Below, piece after piece: positions 16,814 to 25,805 of a stretch of DNA of 43,250 nt. The notes below the pieces were generated by a model. It had not been told where the DNA came from, searched no databases, and worked only from the letters and a program-made list of their open reading frames with translations. A program made the translations under genes and the position numbers. Source of the stretch: Chryseobacterium sp. OSA05B (GTDB taxonomy: Bacteria; Bacteroidota; Bacteroidia; Flavobacteriales; Weeksellaceae); assembly GCF_019970065.1 (NCBI RefSeq), contig NZ_JAHXYH010000010.1, positions 1 through 43,250 of the forward strand, given 5' to 3'. Within the stretch, counting starts at the first letter, position 1. Every line of letters starts with the position of its first letter.

Positions 16814-19800
16814 TTAAAAATTAATCTGTGTTCCAAAAGAATAGGTTCTCAAAGGCGGTAAAAATCCTCCTGCTGTAAATTCAGGATCCATTCCGAAGTA
16901 TTTTGTCCACGTGAGGAGATTCTGACCCTGAAAGTATATTTTCACATTCTTCACCACCCTGCTCTGTATCGGTAATGTATAGGTCAGCTGGATATTTTTG
17001 AGGCGGATAAATGATGCATCGGAAACACTTGCGGTACTGTTTCTGAAATTATCCTGAGCCGTATTCTGATCTCCCACCGTACCGGTACTGTAGGGCATAT
17101 AGTATCCCGAAGGATGGTCAGGTGACCAGACATCCAGAACTTCTACAGGTTGATTAAACATTCCTCCCGGTAAAGGCATGGAGCTGTTATAATTGAGATT
17201 CCTCTGCTTCACAAACTGAAACAGCACGGAAAGATCCCATTCCCGGTACTGAAGCGTATTGCTCCAGCCACCAAAGTAACGCACTCCAATATTTTCCGTT
17301 ACTTTATTATCTTCAGGAGCCGTGATCTTCCCATCTCCGTTAAAATCCTTAAACCGGTAGAGCCCTGTCTGGGGATCTACTCCTTCCAGCTCAAAAAGCC
17401 TTACCACCGATACGGGCATTCCTATCACCAGTTTATTCTCATACGGCGATCCTTCAAGACCCGGAAAGGACAAAAGCTTATTCTTTGGAAAACTGATATT
17501 AAAACCTGAAGTCCACTTCACAGACTGTCCTGACAGAGGCCTTGCGCTAATCTCCAGTTCCCAGCCTTTATTTTCCACCACGGCATCCATATTGGAAAGC
17601 ACGGAAGTAAACCCTGTCATGGAAGGAAGCTGATAGCCTATCAGCTGATTGGAGCTTATATTCCGGTACCATGACGCGCTGAGATTCACCCGGTCTTTAA
17701 AAAGTCCCATCTCCAGAGCTGTTTCCAGCTTTCTGGTCTTCTCCCAGCTGTAATCCGGATTGTAGAGCCTCGAAGGCACCAGCCCTGTTACCGAATTATA
17801 GATATATTCAGAGACTAAATAGTTATCCAGATACTGATAATCTCCGATATTATCACTTCCGGTAATCCCGTAACTTCCTCTGAGTTTCCCAAAGCTCAAC
17901 CATGATCTACTGCTTAGAAAACTCTCATGAGAAAACAGCCACGCCACCCCTACGGCGCCAAATGAAGCCAGCTTCCTGTTTTCTCCAAAGCGGCTGCTTC
18001 CGTCACGTCTTCCGGTCAGATTAAGTATATATCTATTTTTATACTGATAATTCAGTCTTCCGAACAGGGCGGCATACCGGTACTCTGTTGTGACCTGATC
18101 CGATATTGTTTTGGTCTGCGCCGCTCCGATATTGTGCAAAAATGCATTGCTCTCAAAACCACTTCCGCGCATCGATTCCCTTGTATTCTGCTCCACCTGT
18201 ATACTGCTTCCCAAAAGCGCGGTCAGCTCATGTCCTGTCCTTTTAAAATTCCATTCCAACTGTGGTTCCACAATATAGGAAAACCGGTTGTTATTACTCT
18301 TTGAAGCACTGGAATAAAAGCTTGACTGCCCCGTCACAAAGGCAGGATTATAAATTGTATTGGGCCGCAGGGACCACTCTTCAAAGGCTTTATAATTAAT
18401 CCCCCCGTTAAGCTTCACCAAAGTATGGGGAAGCAGTTCAAACTGAACATTAAGGTTGCTCAGAAACTGAAGGCTTTCATTGGTATATGTACTGTTGTAT
18501 ACCGCGAGAGGATTGGTAAAAGTATTATTCTCCCAGTTCAGACTACCATCCGGTTTATAGAGCTCCGGAGCATTAGGAGCCAGGAGCAATGATTTTTGGG
18601 TACTATCTTCATTAAGTACATTACTTTTCTGAAGTGAGAACTGATTGGAAAGTGTGAGCTGTAATTTCTTATCCTTCGATCGGTGGGATATATTACCGGA
18701 CACGGTATGGCTGATATAGGTAAAATCCTTCGCAAAAACTGTCGTCTGCTCATTACGCCCCAGGCTCAGTAAAAAGCTGGTGGTTTCACTTCCTCCTTTA
18801 AGCGAGAGCTGTACCGAGGAAGAAGCAGCAACATTCCCAATGAGTTTCTCAGGCCAGTTGGTATACCGGTCCCGGGACCATTTCCCATTGATATCATAGG
18901 CGTTAACAGGATATGCCGTAAAGCCGTCATTCGCATAGGCCTGCGCCCGCATCCCCAGATACTGCCCGGTATCCATCATCTTAAGCCCGATCATGGCCCT
19001 GCTGAGTCCGTAACTCGTGTTCAGGCTTAATTCCGTTTTTCCTGACTTCCCACTTTTGGTGGTCACCAATATCACCCCATTAGCCCCTCTTGAGCCATAA
19101 ATGGCCGTAGCATCCGCATCCTTTAAGATCTCAATACTCTCTATATCATTAGGATTAATTGAGTTCAAAGGATTAATACTCCGAAGCGGAATCACCAGGG
19201 TGGAAAACTCCGACTTCATATCTCCACCTACAGGAACCCCATCAATCACATACAAAGGATGATTACCGTCTATTTCACTATTAGCCGTGGTACGCAGACT
19301 GTTTCTTCCCCGGATCTGAATATCAAATCCCCCTCCGGGTATTCCTCCTCCCTGCGTAATGCTGACTCCGGCCATTCTCCCCTGCGCTGCGGATAAAACA
19401 TTCCCTACCGGCTGATTGGCAATATCCCTGGCCGAAACCTTAGCAATACTCCCGGTCCTCTCCCTGTCTTTCACCTTATAGTAGCCCGCATTAAGGACCA
19501 CTTCCCCAACACTGGTTGCCCTTTTATCATCTAATACTAAAGAGACATTAAGAACGTTCCCCTCTTCAACGGATTCCCTCCGCTCCCCATAGTCCGGATG
19601 ACGGAATATAAGCACGGGATTTTCTCCTGAAACCGAAACTACATATTTACCGGAAGCCCCGGTCAAAGCTACTGCATCACTTCCCTGCTGAAATACGGAA
19701 ACTCCCTTAACAGGCAGATTATTCTCTGTGACTGTGCCTGAAATTTCACGCACCTGTCCTATTGCTGTACAAGACACCAGCAATGTGAAGCCAAAAGCCA

Positions 19801-19837
19801 ACTGAATATGACCTTGGCTGCAAAAGTTTTTTTTCAT
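16814..19837 (-). CDS. SusC/RagA-family TonB-dependent outer-membrane transporter
   Basis: A 1007-aa protein, full length for the family. A signal peptide (AFGFTLLVSCTAIGQ) is followed by a carboxypeptidase-D-like plug extension (EISGTVTENNLPVKGVSVFQ), the linker VVLNAGYYKVKDRERTGSIA and the plug domain (GRMAGVSITQGGGIPGGGFD, IRGRNS, YVIDGVPVGG, IEILKDADATAIYGSRGANG). The barrel ends in the typical terminal strand TYSFGTQINF. It imports a ligand held by the SusD partner using TonB energy. First gene of the operon; a long leader (19838-20200) precedes it. The RERTGS plug type is often seen with peptidase partners rather than sugar systems, but that is an impression. Confidence 0.93.
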   Translation of the reverse strand: MKKNFCSQGHIQLAFGFTLLVSCTAIGQVREISGTVTENNLPVKGVSVFQQGSDAVALTGASGKYVVSVSGENPVLIFRHPDYGERRESVEEGNVLNVSLVLDDKRATSVGEVVLNAGYYKVKDRERTGSIAKVSARDIANQPVGNVLSAAQGRMAGVSITQGGGIPGGGFDIQIRGRNSLRTTANSEIDGNHPLYVIDGVPVGGDMKSEFSTLVIPLRSINPLNSINPNDIESIEILKDADATAIYGSRGANGVILVTTKSGKSGKTELSLNTSYGLSRAMIGLKMMDTGQYLGMRAQAYANDGFTAYPVNAYDINGKWSRDRYTNWPEKLIGNVAASSSVQLSLKGGSETTSFLLSLGRNEQTTVFAKDFTYISHTVSGNISHRSKDKKLQLTLSNQFSLQKSNVLNEDSTQKSLLLAPNAPELYKPDGSLNWENNTFTNPLAVYNSTYTNESLQFLSNLNVQFELLPHTLVKLNGGINYKAFEEWSLRPNTIYNPAFVTGQSSFYSSASKSNNNRFSYIVEPQLEWNFKRTGHELTALLGSSIQVEQNTRESMRGSGFESNAFLHNIGAAQTKTISDQVTTEYRYAALFGRLNYQYKNRYILNLTGRRDGSSRFGENRKLASFGAVGVAWLFSHESFLSSRSWLSFGKLRGSYGITGSDNIGDYQYLDNYLVSEYIYNSVTGLVPSRLYNPDYSWEKTRKLETALEMGLFKDRVNLSASWYRNISSNQLIGYQLPSMTGFTSVLSNMDAVVENKGWELEISARPLSGQSVKWTSGFNISFPKNKLLSFPGLEGSPYENKLVIGMPVSVVRLFELEGVDPQTGLYRFKDFNGDGKITAPEDNKVTENIGVRYFGGWSNTLQYREWDLSVLFQFVKQRNLNYNSSMPLPGGMFNQPVEVLDVWSPDHPSGYYMPYSTGTVGDQNTAQDNFRNSTASVSDASFIRLKNIQLTYTLPIQSRVVKNVKIYFQGQNLLTWTKYFGMDPEFTAGGFLPPLRTYSFGTQINF

Positions 19838-20218
19838 ACTTTTGAAAAGTTTAATTTAATTAAGCACTTAGGCTCTTTCCTGCACAGCGTAGATTCGAAT
19901 AAACTCTGGTGCGGAAAGGGCTTTTATCTTTTATGTTTCTATGGTTACTATACTTTACACTTTCTGTTTCTTAAAAATCTATTGTTTTAATTAGTTCTTA
20001 ATCTCTGATTGATGAAGGCCCAGGAGGAAGTCTAAGCACACGGCATAACCCCCTAACCTAAGCCCATCAATTGAAATATGAATGAAATTTGTGTTCCCGT
20101 GAAAGCTATTAAGCCGCAATAGGCTGTACATTCCTATTGTATCGTGTCGTATGATACTGTATTTTGTGGAAGCAACTTAGAAATTAGTAGAGATAGCGGA
20201 CAGCATTGGAAATAAAAC
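19838..20218. other. Leader region of the SusC operon
   Basis: About 380 bp without a gene, upstream of the minus-strand susC. No clean TAnnTTTG box was found near the start. A small inverted repeat gtatc / gatac lies near 20138-20156. The plus-strand ORF at 19808-19990 has no coding character. It adjoins the structured element at 20219-20410, whose likely minus-strand transcript would run into this region. Confidence 0.4.
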
Positions 20219-20410
20219 GGCGTGGGACTCTACATTATCCGATTCGGGGTACTGGTATACCTTACATGCAGATAAGAGAGCCCACGCCTAGGTCGTGAGC
20301 CTCTTGCTTATCTTCTCGCATGTTAAAAATTACCAGTTTTCGAATCGAGACTCTAAGCAATAGCTTCTAATATTCGTTGAAGTATCGCAAAGTTACATTT
20401 ATTGTAACTT
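20219..20410 (-). ncRNA. Candidate structured RNA with long stem-loop and competing stem
   Basis: Pairs that form one long interrupted stem: gattcg 20241-20246 with cgaatc 20341-20346; actggta 20251-20257 with taccagt 20331-20337; acatgc 20264-20269 with gcatgt 20318-20323; agataag 20270-20276 with cttatct 20307-20313; agag 20277-20280 with ctct 20301-20304; tip cacg 20283-20286 with cgtg 20294-20297. The tip segment cccacgcc 20281-20288 can instead pair with ggcgtggg 20219-20226, giving a pseudoknot or a switch. On the minus strand that second stem ends in gttttattt, terminator-like. A minus-strand promoter box (TATATTTG at 20424-20417) would start transcription near 20410. Function unknown; the strand is inferred from the promoter. 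Confidence 0.55.
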
Positions 20411-20460
20411 ATTTTGCAAATATAATAATATTTTACTATTGCGCACAGAAAACCGCAATA
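20390..20460. promoter_or_regulatory. Two operator-like palindromes and a divergent promoter
   Basis: Palindrome aagttaca / tgtaactt (20390-20397 and 20403-20410) lies at the expected start site of the minus-strand promoter TATATTTG (20417-20424, read on the minus strand). A second inverted repeat tattgcg / cgcaata (20437-20443 and 20454-20460) is 31 bp before the HTH gene. Both are plausible sites for the small HTH protein encoded next door, which would then control itself and the candidate RNA. Confidence 0.5.
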
Positions 20461-20490
20461 TTTTTTTACTCTTTCTTTTAATTTGTTGTA

Positions 20491-20739
20491 ATGGAAGATG
20501 AGAAAGACGTAATTTTTACTATTTGTAAGTACATTTATACTAACTGGATTTCAAAGGCGGAATCGCAGAGGGAGTTTGCGTCCAAATGCGGTATAGAGGA
20601 AAGTACTGCAAGAAGAATTAAAAATATTGCATTAGGAACTTCAAAGACCGACTACAATATGTCTCTAAGAACTTTAATTAGAATTTGTAAAAAACAAGAA
20701 ATAAGTTTAGAATTTTTTTTCGCAAATATAAATACCTAA
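20491..20739 (+). CDS. Small helix-turn-helix regulator
   Basis: An 82-aa protein that is almost entirely an XRE-like HTH: SKAESQREFASKCGIEESTA (helices 2-3), RRIKNIALGTSKTDYNMSLR, then TLIRICKKQEISLEFFFANI. Such short regulators often sit at the edge of defence or mobile regions. It is divergent from the candidate RNA, with two palindromes between them, and is followed by its own terminator. It faces the end of the OLD-like gene, so it is not part of the restriction operon. Confidence 0.8.
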   Translation: MEDEKDVIFTICKYIYTNWISKAESQREFASKCGIEESTARRIKNIALGTSKTDYNMSLRTLIRICKKQEISLEFFFANINT

Positions 20740-20740
20740 A

Positions 20741-20759
20741 ATCCTTATGATGTAAGGAT
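20741..20759 (+). terminator. Hairpin terminator after the HTH gene
   Basis: atcctta (20741-20747) pairs with taaggat (20753-20759), loop tgatg, followed by ctttatttaattt. It starts two bases after the HTH stop. Confidence 0.7.
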
Positions 20760-20828
20760 CTTTATTTAATTTAGTTTTTAGTTAATAATAAAATCAAGAT
20801 AAAAAGATTAATTAAAGAACGAAATTTA

Positions 20829-22709
20829 TTAATTCGGTATTCTACTCTCAATAAAATCAAAGACAGGTTTAAAAACTCCAAAACATTCATCTGGAAATGT
20901 TGGCACTTTAACTTTTGCAAATTCAACTTTTTCTCCGTGAAAGCGTTTAAATTTTGAAGGTAACCTTTTGTCTTCTACAAACATTGGATCTAATTCAGGT
21001 AAATGACTGAAAAGATGTTCAATCGCCATTACTGCATTTTCTCCAAATGTTCCTCCGCCATCAGTATTAATAACTTGGTTTTCTATTGGTTTTCCTTTTG
21101 GAACAGGAAGCATTATAGCATAAACTTCATTTTCTTTCATTTGTTTGATTAAGCCCAAATATGGATCTGTGCAAATATCTATGGTAGAAAAACCATTCCA
21201 AGTATTATATGCTTTGTCAAAATCAAATAATCCGAAAATAGGTAATCCTTCCATATCTTTAATAACTTCTGGATCCTTCATTAATTGAGCTAAATATTTG
21301 TGACCAAATGCATAAAACGGTATAAAAGGAATTTCCTTTTGAGGATTTAACTTATACCAAGCTTCTTTTATAATAATTGGGTCTGTCTTACCCTCAGTAA
21401 AAAGAACTGGTTTTTTCTCAATTTGAATAGTATTAATAATACTTAGTATCTGTTCATGTTCGCTGTACTTAATTAGCTTTTCACTCAATTTATCTATCGC
21501 TATCCTTTTAGGAACAGTGTATGCATTAATGTTACCTTCATTATTAAAGTCAAAATATCTTACTCTATCTTTCAGCAGTTTAATTAAAGTTATTGCACTA
21601 TGGCTGCTCATCAATAAATGATTGCTTTCGCTCGATTCGGTAGATATATCTGTTAGTTGTTTAAAAAAATCAAATTGCCATTCTGGATGTAAAAAAGAAT
21701 CAGGTTCATCTAACAACGTTATACAGTTCTTATCCTTAAAAAGTTCTGTAATTGCAAGTATATAAATTGATTGAAACTGACCATCACTAAATTGACTGAT
21801 GTTTATTTTTTTTCCTGAATTCAATTCAACTTCAAGGGATATATCTTTCAATAAGTCAATTGATTTTAAATTATCTAATGAAACAAATAATTCAAGTAAA
21901 GGCATGTCATTAAATACATGCTGAAATGAATTTATGCTTCTAAATAGAAGATATTCTTCCCTATACTCATTATTAATGTAACCTTCCTCTCGAACAGGTC
22001 GATTTTCTAATTTATCGATATTCCATATTTGATTAAGGAAGGTTCTAAAAAAACCATCAGCACCCCAAAATCTTGCCTCATCGTTGAACTCATCAAAATC
22101 TAACTCTTTTCCTTTTGCATAATCAGGTCTGGTGAATATCATTTTAACTTCAGTACCAATAGATTTTATTCCCAATTTCTCCAGTATAATTTTTTTAGCA
22201 TTAAAATCTTTATTTTGAAGTAATAGAGTGGCTAATAATAATGTTTTATATTCTGAACCAATACCAAAGAAACGTCTTGCATCATCTTGATTGAATGCAG
22301 GGTTGTTTCTATTTCTATTAATTTTTTCTTTATGCTTTTCATCACTCAGGTAAATATAATTTTTAATCATATTGTTGTGACCTGAATAATATATTAAAAT
22401 GTTATCTGGCAAAAGATTTGGCGGAATGAAAGGCGATTTAACATCTTCTGAATTTACCCAATTGTTATCTAGCCACTTCAATTGCACATTAGTGCCATTA
22501 ATTTCATAATGAATTTTATAGTTGAAATTAATGGTATAAGTATTATCGAATAAATGTTTGAATATTTCTAAAAAAGCCTCAAACAAATTAGATTTTCCTG
22601 TACCATTCTTACCCACAAAAACATCTATAAAACTAGTACCATCAAAATCTAATTTAAAATCTTTTAGGTTTTTGTATTCACCTATAATGTGTAAATGTTT
22701 TAATCTCAT
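20829..22709 (-). CDS. OLD-like ATPase with C-terminal TOPRIM-like nuclease domain
   Basis: A 626-aa protein. The N-terminal ABC/SMC-like ATPase has Walker A GKNGTGKS (residues 33-40), signature-like ISQFSDGQFQSIYIL, Walker B CITLLDEPDSFLHPEW and the H-loop LLMSSHSAITL. The C-terminal half (from about residue 430) has a TOPRIM pattern: an acidic FTEGKTDPII motif and, about 60 residues later, the DxD-type LFDFDKAYN. This is the layout of OLD-family nucleases. It starts 4 nt after the hsdS stop, so it is the fourth gene of the type I restriction operon. Linked ATPase genes (rlo-type) are known in type I loci; a role as an added anti-phage effector is likely but inferred. Confidence 0.8.
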   Translation of the reverse strand: MRLKHLHIIGEYKNLKDFKLDFDGTSFIDVFVGKNGTGKSNLFEAFLEIFKHLFDNTYTINFNYKIHYEINGTNVQLKWLDNNWVNSEDVKSPFIPPNLLPDNILIYYSGHNNMIKNYIYLSDEKHKEKINRNRNNPAFNQDDARRFFGIGSEYKTLLLATLLLQNKDFNAKKIILEKLGIKSIGTEVKMIFTRPDYAKGKELDFDEFNDEARFWGADGFFRTFLNQIWNIDKLENRPVREEGYINNEYREEYLLFRSINSFQHVFNDMPLLELFVSLDNLKSIDLLKDISLEVELNSGKKINISQFSDGQFQSIYILAITELFKDKNCITLLDEPDSFLHPEWQFDFFKQLTDISTESSESNHLLMSSHSAITLIKLLKDRVRYFDFNNEGNINAYTVPKRIAIDKLSEKLIKYSEHEQILSIINTIQIEKKPVLFTEGKTDPIIIKEAWYKLNPQKEIPFIPFYAFGHKYLAQLMKDPEVIKDMEGLPIFGLFDFDKAYNTWNGFSTIDICTDPYLGLIKQMKENEVYAIMLPVPKGKPIENQVINTDGGGTFGENAVMAIEHLFSHLPELDPMFVEDKRLPSKFKRFHGEKVEFAKVKVPTFPDECFGVFKPVFDFIESRIPN

Positions 22710-22713
22710 GTTA

Positions 22714-24339
22714 CTATACTTGTGCTAAAACTGAATTAAGGATCTGAGATTGCTTTTTTGAAGATTGCTCAATATTTTTCTCTAACATATCACATAATTT
22801 AAATAATTCATCTACTTTGTTTGAAATTACTTTTTGAACTTCATAAGGAGGAACAGGAATAGGTATTGAGATCCATTTTTGTTTATTAATAATTGGAGTT
22901 GCCGAACCACTAGAATTTGATACTATTTGGTTTTGAAAATATGAGGATTGTAAAACGGCAAATAAATATTTTAGATCAATATTAGAATACGGCGTAATTG
23001 TATTGATTTGTTGATTACAAGCAACATCTCTATCATTAATTGCAAGTTTACCGATACTTCCACCAATACAAACCATCATTATAGAATAGCTAGGTATTAA
23101 CCTTGCTTTTTCAAGTCCTAATTCAGTAAGCGATAGATTAGTATAATTTATTACTTGATTTTTTATATCACCTGGACCTATAAAAGGAATATAATCGCCG
23201 TAATACTCTGAATTTTTAGTTGCTGGTGTTGTTCCTGTTTGGGTTAAACCAAGATCATCTAATACTAACCATTTCCATCCTTTTGGTAACGAAAATGGAT
23301 AATCTTTTTCATTAACTATATGTTTTTTACTAGATATGATATCTATTTCATTATTCTGAACATTTTTAGTAATGAGTTTTCCTTTTATTGCAAGATTTAA
23401 TGTAGCATCTTTTAATACAGTCACATTTTGTTTTACAGTATATAAAGTATCAAATTGATTGGTAATAAAACTCCAAGCTTTATTAAAAGAAATTTCATCA
23501 TTAGCTTTGATAAGATTATTAATAGCTGCCGAATTGATTTGAAGTTGTAATTTGTTTTTGCGATTCCGTTCTTCTTCCAACTTATCACATAATAGCATAA
23601 GTTGGTCTATTTTTTCAACTATTCTTTTTTGTTCTTCTAGTGGTGGTAGTGGAATAATATATTCTCTAATTTTTCTTAAAACTAAATTTTTATTTCCTAC
23701 ACCTTCTGTTCCATCTTTTGAATATTTCTTTACTAAAGGTGAATTAATTAAATTCTCTATAAATTTAGGATAAACTTTATCGCTTATTATTTTTAACAAG
23801 GCAACACTTACAAATATGCTAAATTGCTTATCGGTGTCAATTGTTACAGCAATCCCAGTTGTTCCAATTTTAGTTAATAAAATATCATTATATTCCGGTT
23901 TGCATCTTTTAGTAAGTTCTAGATGCTCAGCTTCTGAAATAAACTTTGTGTCATCAAAATCAATTTTACCAGAACTTAAGTTTTTAACTGATAAAAATGG
24001 AACACCATCATCAATGTAATTTGGTGTGTGGTGTGCTCCATCCGTTATTAGTGTGCAAATATTTTCTAATTTGATCCATTTCCAATTACTAGGTATCAAA
24101 TATGGTATTTGTTCTTTTTTAATTGTATCTAATGAACTTTGTTTTTTCATTAGTTTACTTTTTAAAAGGCGTTCTTTTTCTTTTTCAATTTCTTCTAAAA
24201 GCAAATTTGCCGGCTGATCATTAGGGTTTTGTTCAACTAACTTTCCTTGCATCGCTAATTTCAATATTAGTTCACGCAATCGGGCAATACCTTCAGGAGT
24301 TTCTAATGCAATTTCAAAATGTTTTTCTAATAATTTCAT
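22714..24339 (-). CDS. hsdS: Type I restriction-modification specificity subunit
   Basis: A 541-aa protein with the two-fold HsdS layout: target-recognition domain 1 (IPYLIPSNWKWIKLENICTL ... GAHHTPNYIDDGVPFLSVKN), a central helical spacer (PPLEEQKRIVEKIDQLMLLC), target-recognition domain 2 (YPFSLPKGWKWLVLDDLGLT ... DYIPFIGPGDI) and a C-terminal helix (VPPYEVQKVISNKVDELFKL). Each domain reads half of a bipartite target. The gene lies 6 nt after the hsdM stop and 4 nt before the OLD-like start. Both halves are intact. The recognition sequence cannot be read from the protein by eye. Confidence 0.93.
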   Translation of the reverse strand: MKLLEKHFEIALETPEGIARLRELILKLAMQGKLVEQNPNDQPANLLLEEIEKEKERLLKSKLMKKQSSLDTIKKEQIPYLIPSNWKWIKLENICTLITDGAHHTPNYIDDGVPFLSVKNLSSGKIDFDDTKFISEAEHLELTKRCKPEYNDILLTKIGTTGIAVTIDTDKQFSIFVSVALLKIISDKVYPKFIENLINSPLVKKYSKDGTEGVGNKNLVLRKIREYIIPLPPLEEQKRIVEKIDQLMLLCDKLEEERNRKNKLQLQINSAAINNLIKANDEISFNKAWSFITNQFDTLYTVKQNVTVLKDATLNLAIKGKLITKNVQNNEIDIISSKKHIVNEKDYPFSLPKGWKWLVLDDLGLTQTGTTPATKNSEYYGDYIPFIGPGDIKNQVINYTNLSLTELGLEKARLIPSYSIMMVCIGGSIGKLAINDRDVACNQQINTITPYSNIDLKYLFAVLQSSYFQNQIVSNSSGSATPIINKQKWISIPIPVPPYEVQKVISNKVDELFKLCDMLEKNIEQSSKKQSQILNSVLAQV

Positions 24340-24345
24340 CTAGTA

Positions 24346-25791
24346 TTAATTTCCTAATGCTTGCATTAATTCTTTTTTCAATAAATCTCTAGTGGCAATA
24401 AGTTCTCTGCTTATTTGCTCATAGTCATGCATTAATATCTCTGGATCGGTATAAATAATATCAACGCTATGCGGGTTTTTGAAATCTAAATTATAATTTT
24501 TATCTTCGATTTCTTTTATAGAAACTTTCCACGCATATTCGTTTTGCTTGCGCTTGTTCCACCACTTTTTTTCTAAATCAAATTCTTCAATTCTTAAAGG
24601 CTTGCTTCTTGAATAGGATTTGTAACCATCAGGATAAGGATGTTCATAATACCAAACCTGTTTGGTAGGTTCTCCTTTATCAAAAAATAAAATATTAGTA
24701 TTAATACCTGTATAAGGACTAAATACTCCTTTTGGCAAACGAACAATAGTATGAAGATTGAATTCTTTTAACAACTCCCTTTTTAAAGTGGTTTTTACGC
24801 CTTCTCCAAATAAAAAGCCATCAGGTAAAACCACAGCAGCTCTTCCAGTATCAGCTCTTAATAAGTGCATGATTAACGCCATAAACAAATCGGCAGTCTC
24901 ACGAGTTTGGTATTTTTTAGGAAAGTTTTTTTCAATCCCGTCTTCTTCAACACCTCCAAATGGTGGATTGGTAATAATGACGTCCATTCGGTCTTTTGGT
25001 CCGTAATCTTTAAGCGGTTTGCTCAAGGTATTATCATGTCTGATATTGCTCGGTACATCAATTCCATGTAACATCATATTAGTCATGGCAAGCATATGTG
25101 GTAAAGGCTTTTTTTCTATACCGTGAATGTTGTCTTGCAGTTTGGCAATATCTTTATCAGTTTTAAATGATTTTTTCTTGTGTTCAATTACATTCACCAA
25201 AAAACCACCGGTACCACAAGCTGGGTCAAATACTCTTTCTCCTAATTGTGGGTTTAAAATATCAACCATGAATTGCGTTACAGCACGTGGTGTATAATAT
25301 TCACCTGCATTACCAGCTGATTGTAAATCTTGTAATATTTTTTCGTAAATATCATTAAATACATGTCTGTCACTTGATGAATTAAAATCTACATCACCTT
25401 GAATAGTATTGATTACTTGGCGCAAAAGCGTTCCTGATTTCATGTAGTTATACGCATCTTCAAAAACACTACCTACAATTTTACCATGTGGAGAAACTCC
25501 TGCAGTAGTTGAAAGTTTTTTTAAGTGTGGGAATAAATCATTGTTGACAAAATCGATTAATTCTTCACCTGTCATCCCTTCGTCGTTTGCAGCCCAATTA
25601 GACCATTTGAAACGACTTTGTAGCGGTGATTTGTAATTGTCAATTGTAATTTCCCATTCTTTTTCTTTATCGTCGAATATTTTTAAGAAAAGTAACCAAA
25701 CCATCTGGCTAATACGTTGTGCATCTCCGTCGACACCAACGTCCTTCCGCATTATATCCTGTATGGTTTTTATTAATGTACCTAATGACAT
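24346..25791 (-). CDS. hsdM: Type I restriction-modification DNA methyltransferase subunit
   Basis: A 481-aa protein, normal HsdM length. The N-terminal helical domain (LIKTIQDIMRKDVGVDGDAQ) leads to the methyltransferase fold with SAM motif I FDPACGTGGFLVN near residue 192 and catalytic motif IV TNPPFGG near residue 274, typical of N6-adenine methylases. The N-terminal YYTPRAVTQFMVDIL stretch is also characteristic. It sits between hsdR (15-nt gap) and hsdS (6-nt gap). It should protect host DNA together with HsdS. Confidence 0.95.
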   Translation of the reverse strand: MSLGTLIKTIQDIMRKDVGVDGDAQRISQMVWLLFLKIFDDKEKEWEITIDNYKSPLQSRFKWSNWAANDEGMTGEELIDFVNNDLFPHLKKLSTTAGVSPHGKIVGSVFEDAYNYMKSGTLLRQVINTIQGDVDFNSSSDRHVFNDIYEKILQDLQSAGNAGEYYTPRAVTQFMVDILNPQLGERVFDPACGTGGFLVNVIEHKKKSFKTDKDIAKLQDNIHGIEKKPLPHMLAMTNMMLHGIDVPSNIRHDNTLSKPLKDYGPKDRMDVIITNPPFGGVEEDGIEKNFPKKYQTRETADLFMALIMHLLRADTGRAAVVLPDGFLFGEGVKTTLKRELLKEFNLHTIVRLPKGVFSPYTGINTNILFFDKGEPTKQVWYYEHPYPDGYKSYSRSKPLRIEEFDLEKKWWNKRKQNEYAWKVSIKEIEDKNYNLDFKNPHSVDIIYTDPEILMHDYEQISRELIATRDLLKKELMQALGN

Positions 25792-25805
25792 ATCTAGTAT
25801 TTAAA

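Noticed and set aside
20219..20410. tRNA or integron attC site
   Set aside because: No cloverleaf arms, anticodon or CCA end; the core attC sequences (RYYYAAC/GTTRRRY) do not fit at the stem ends.
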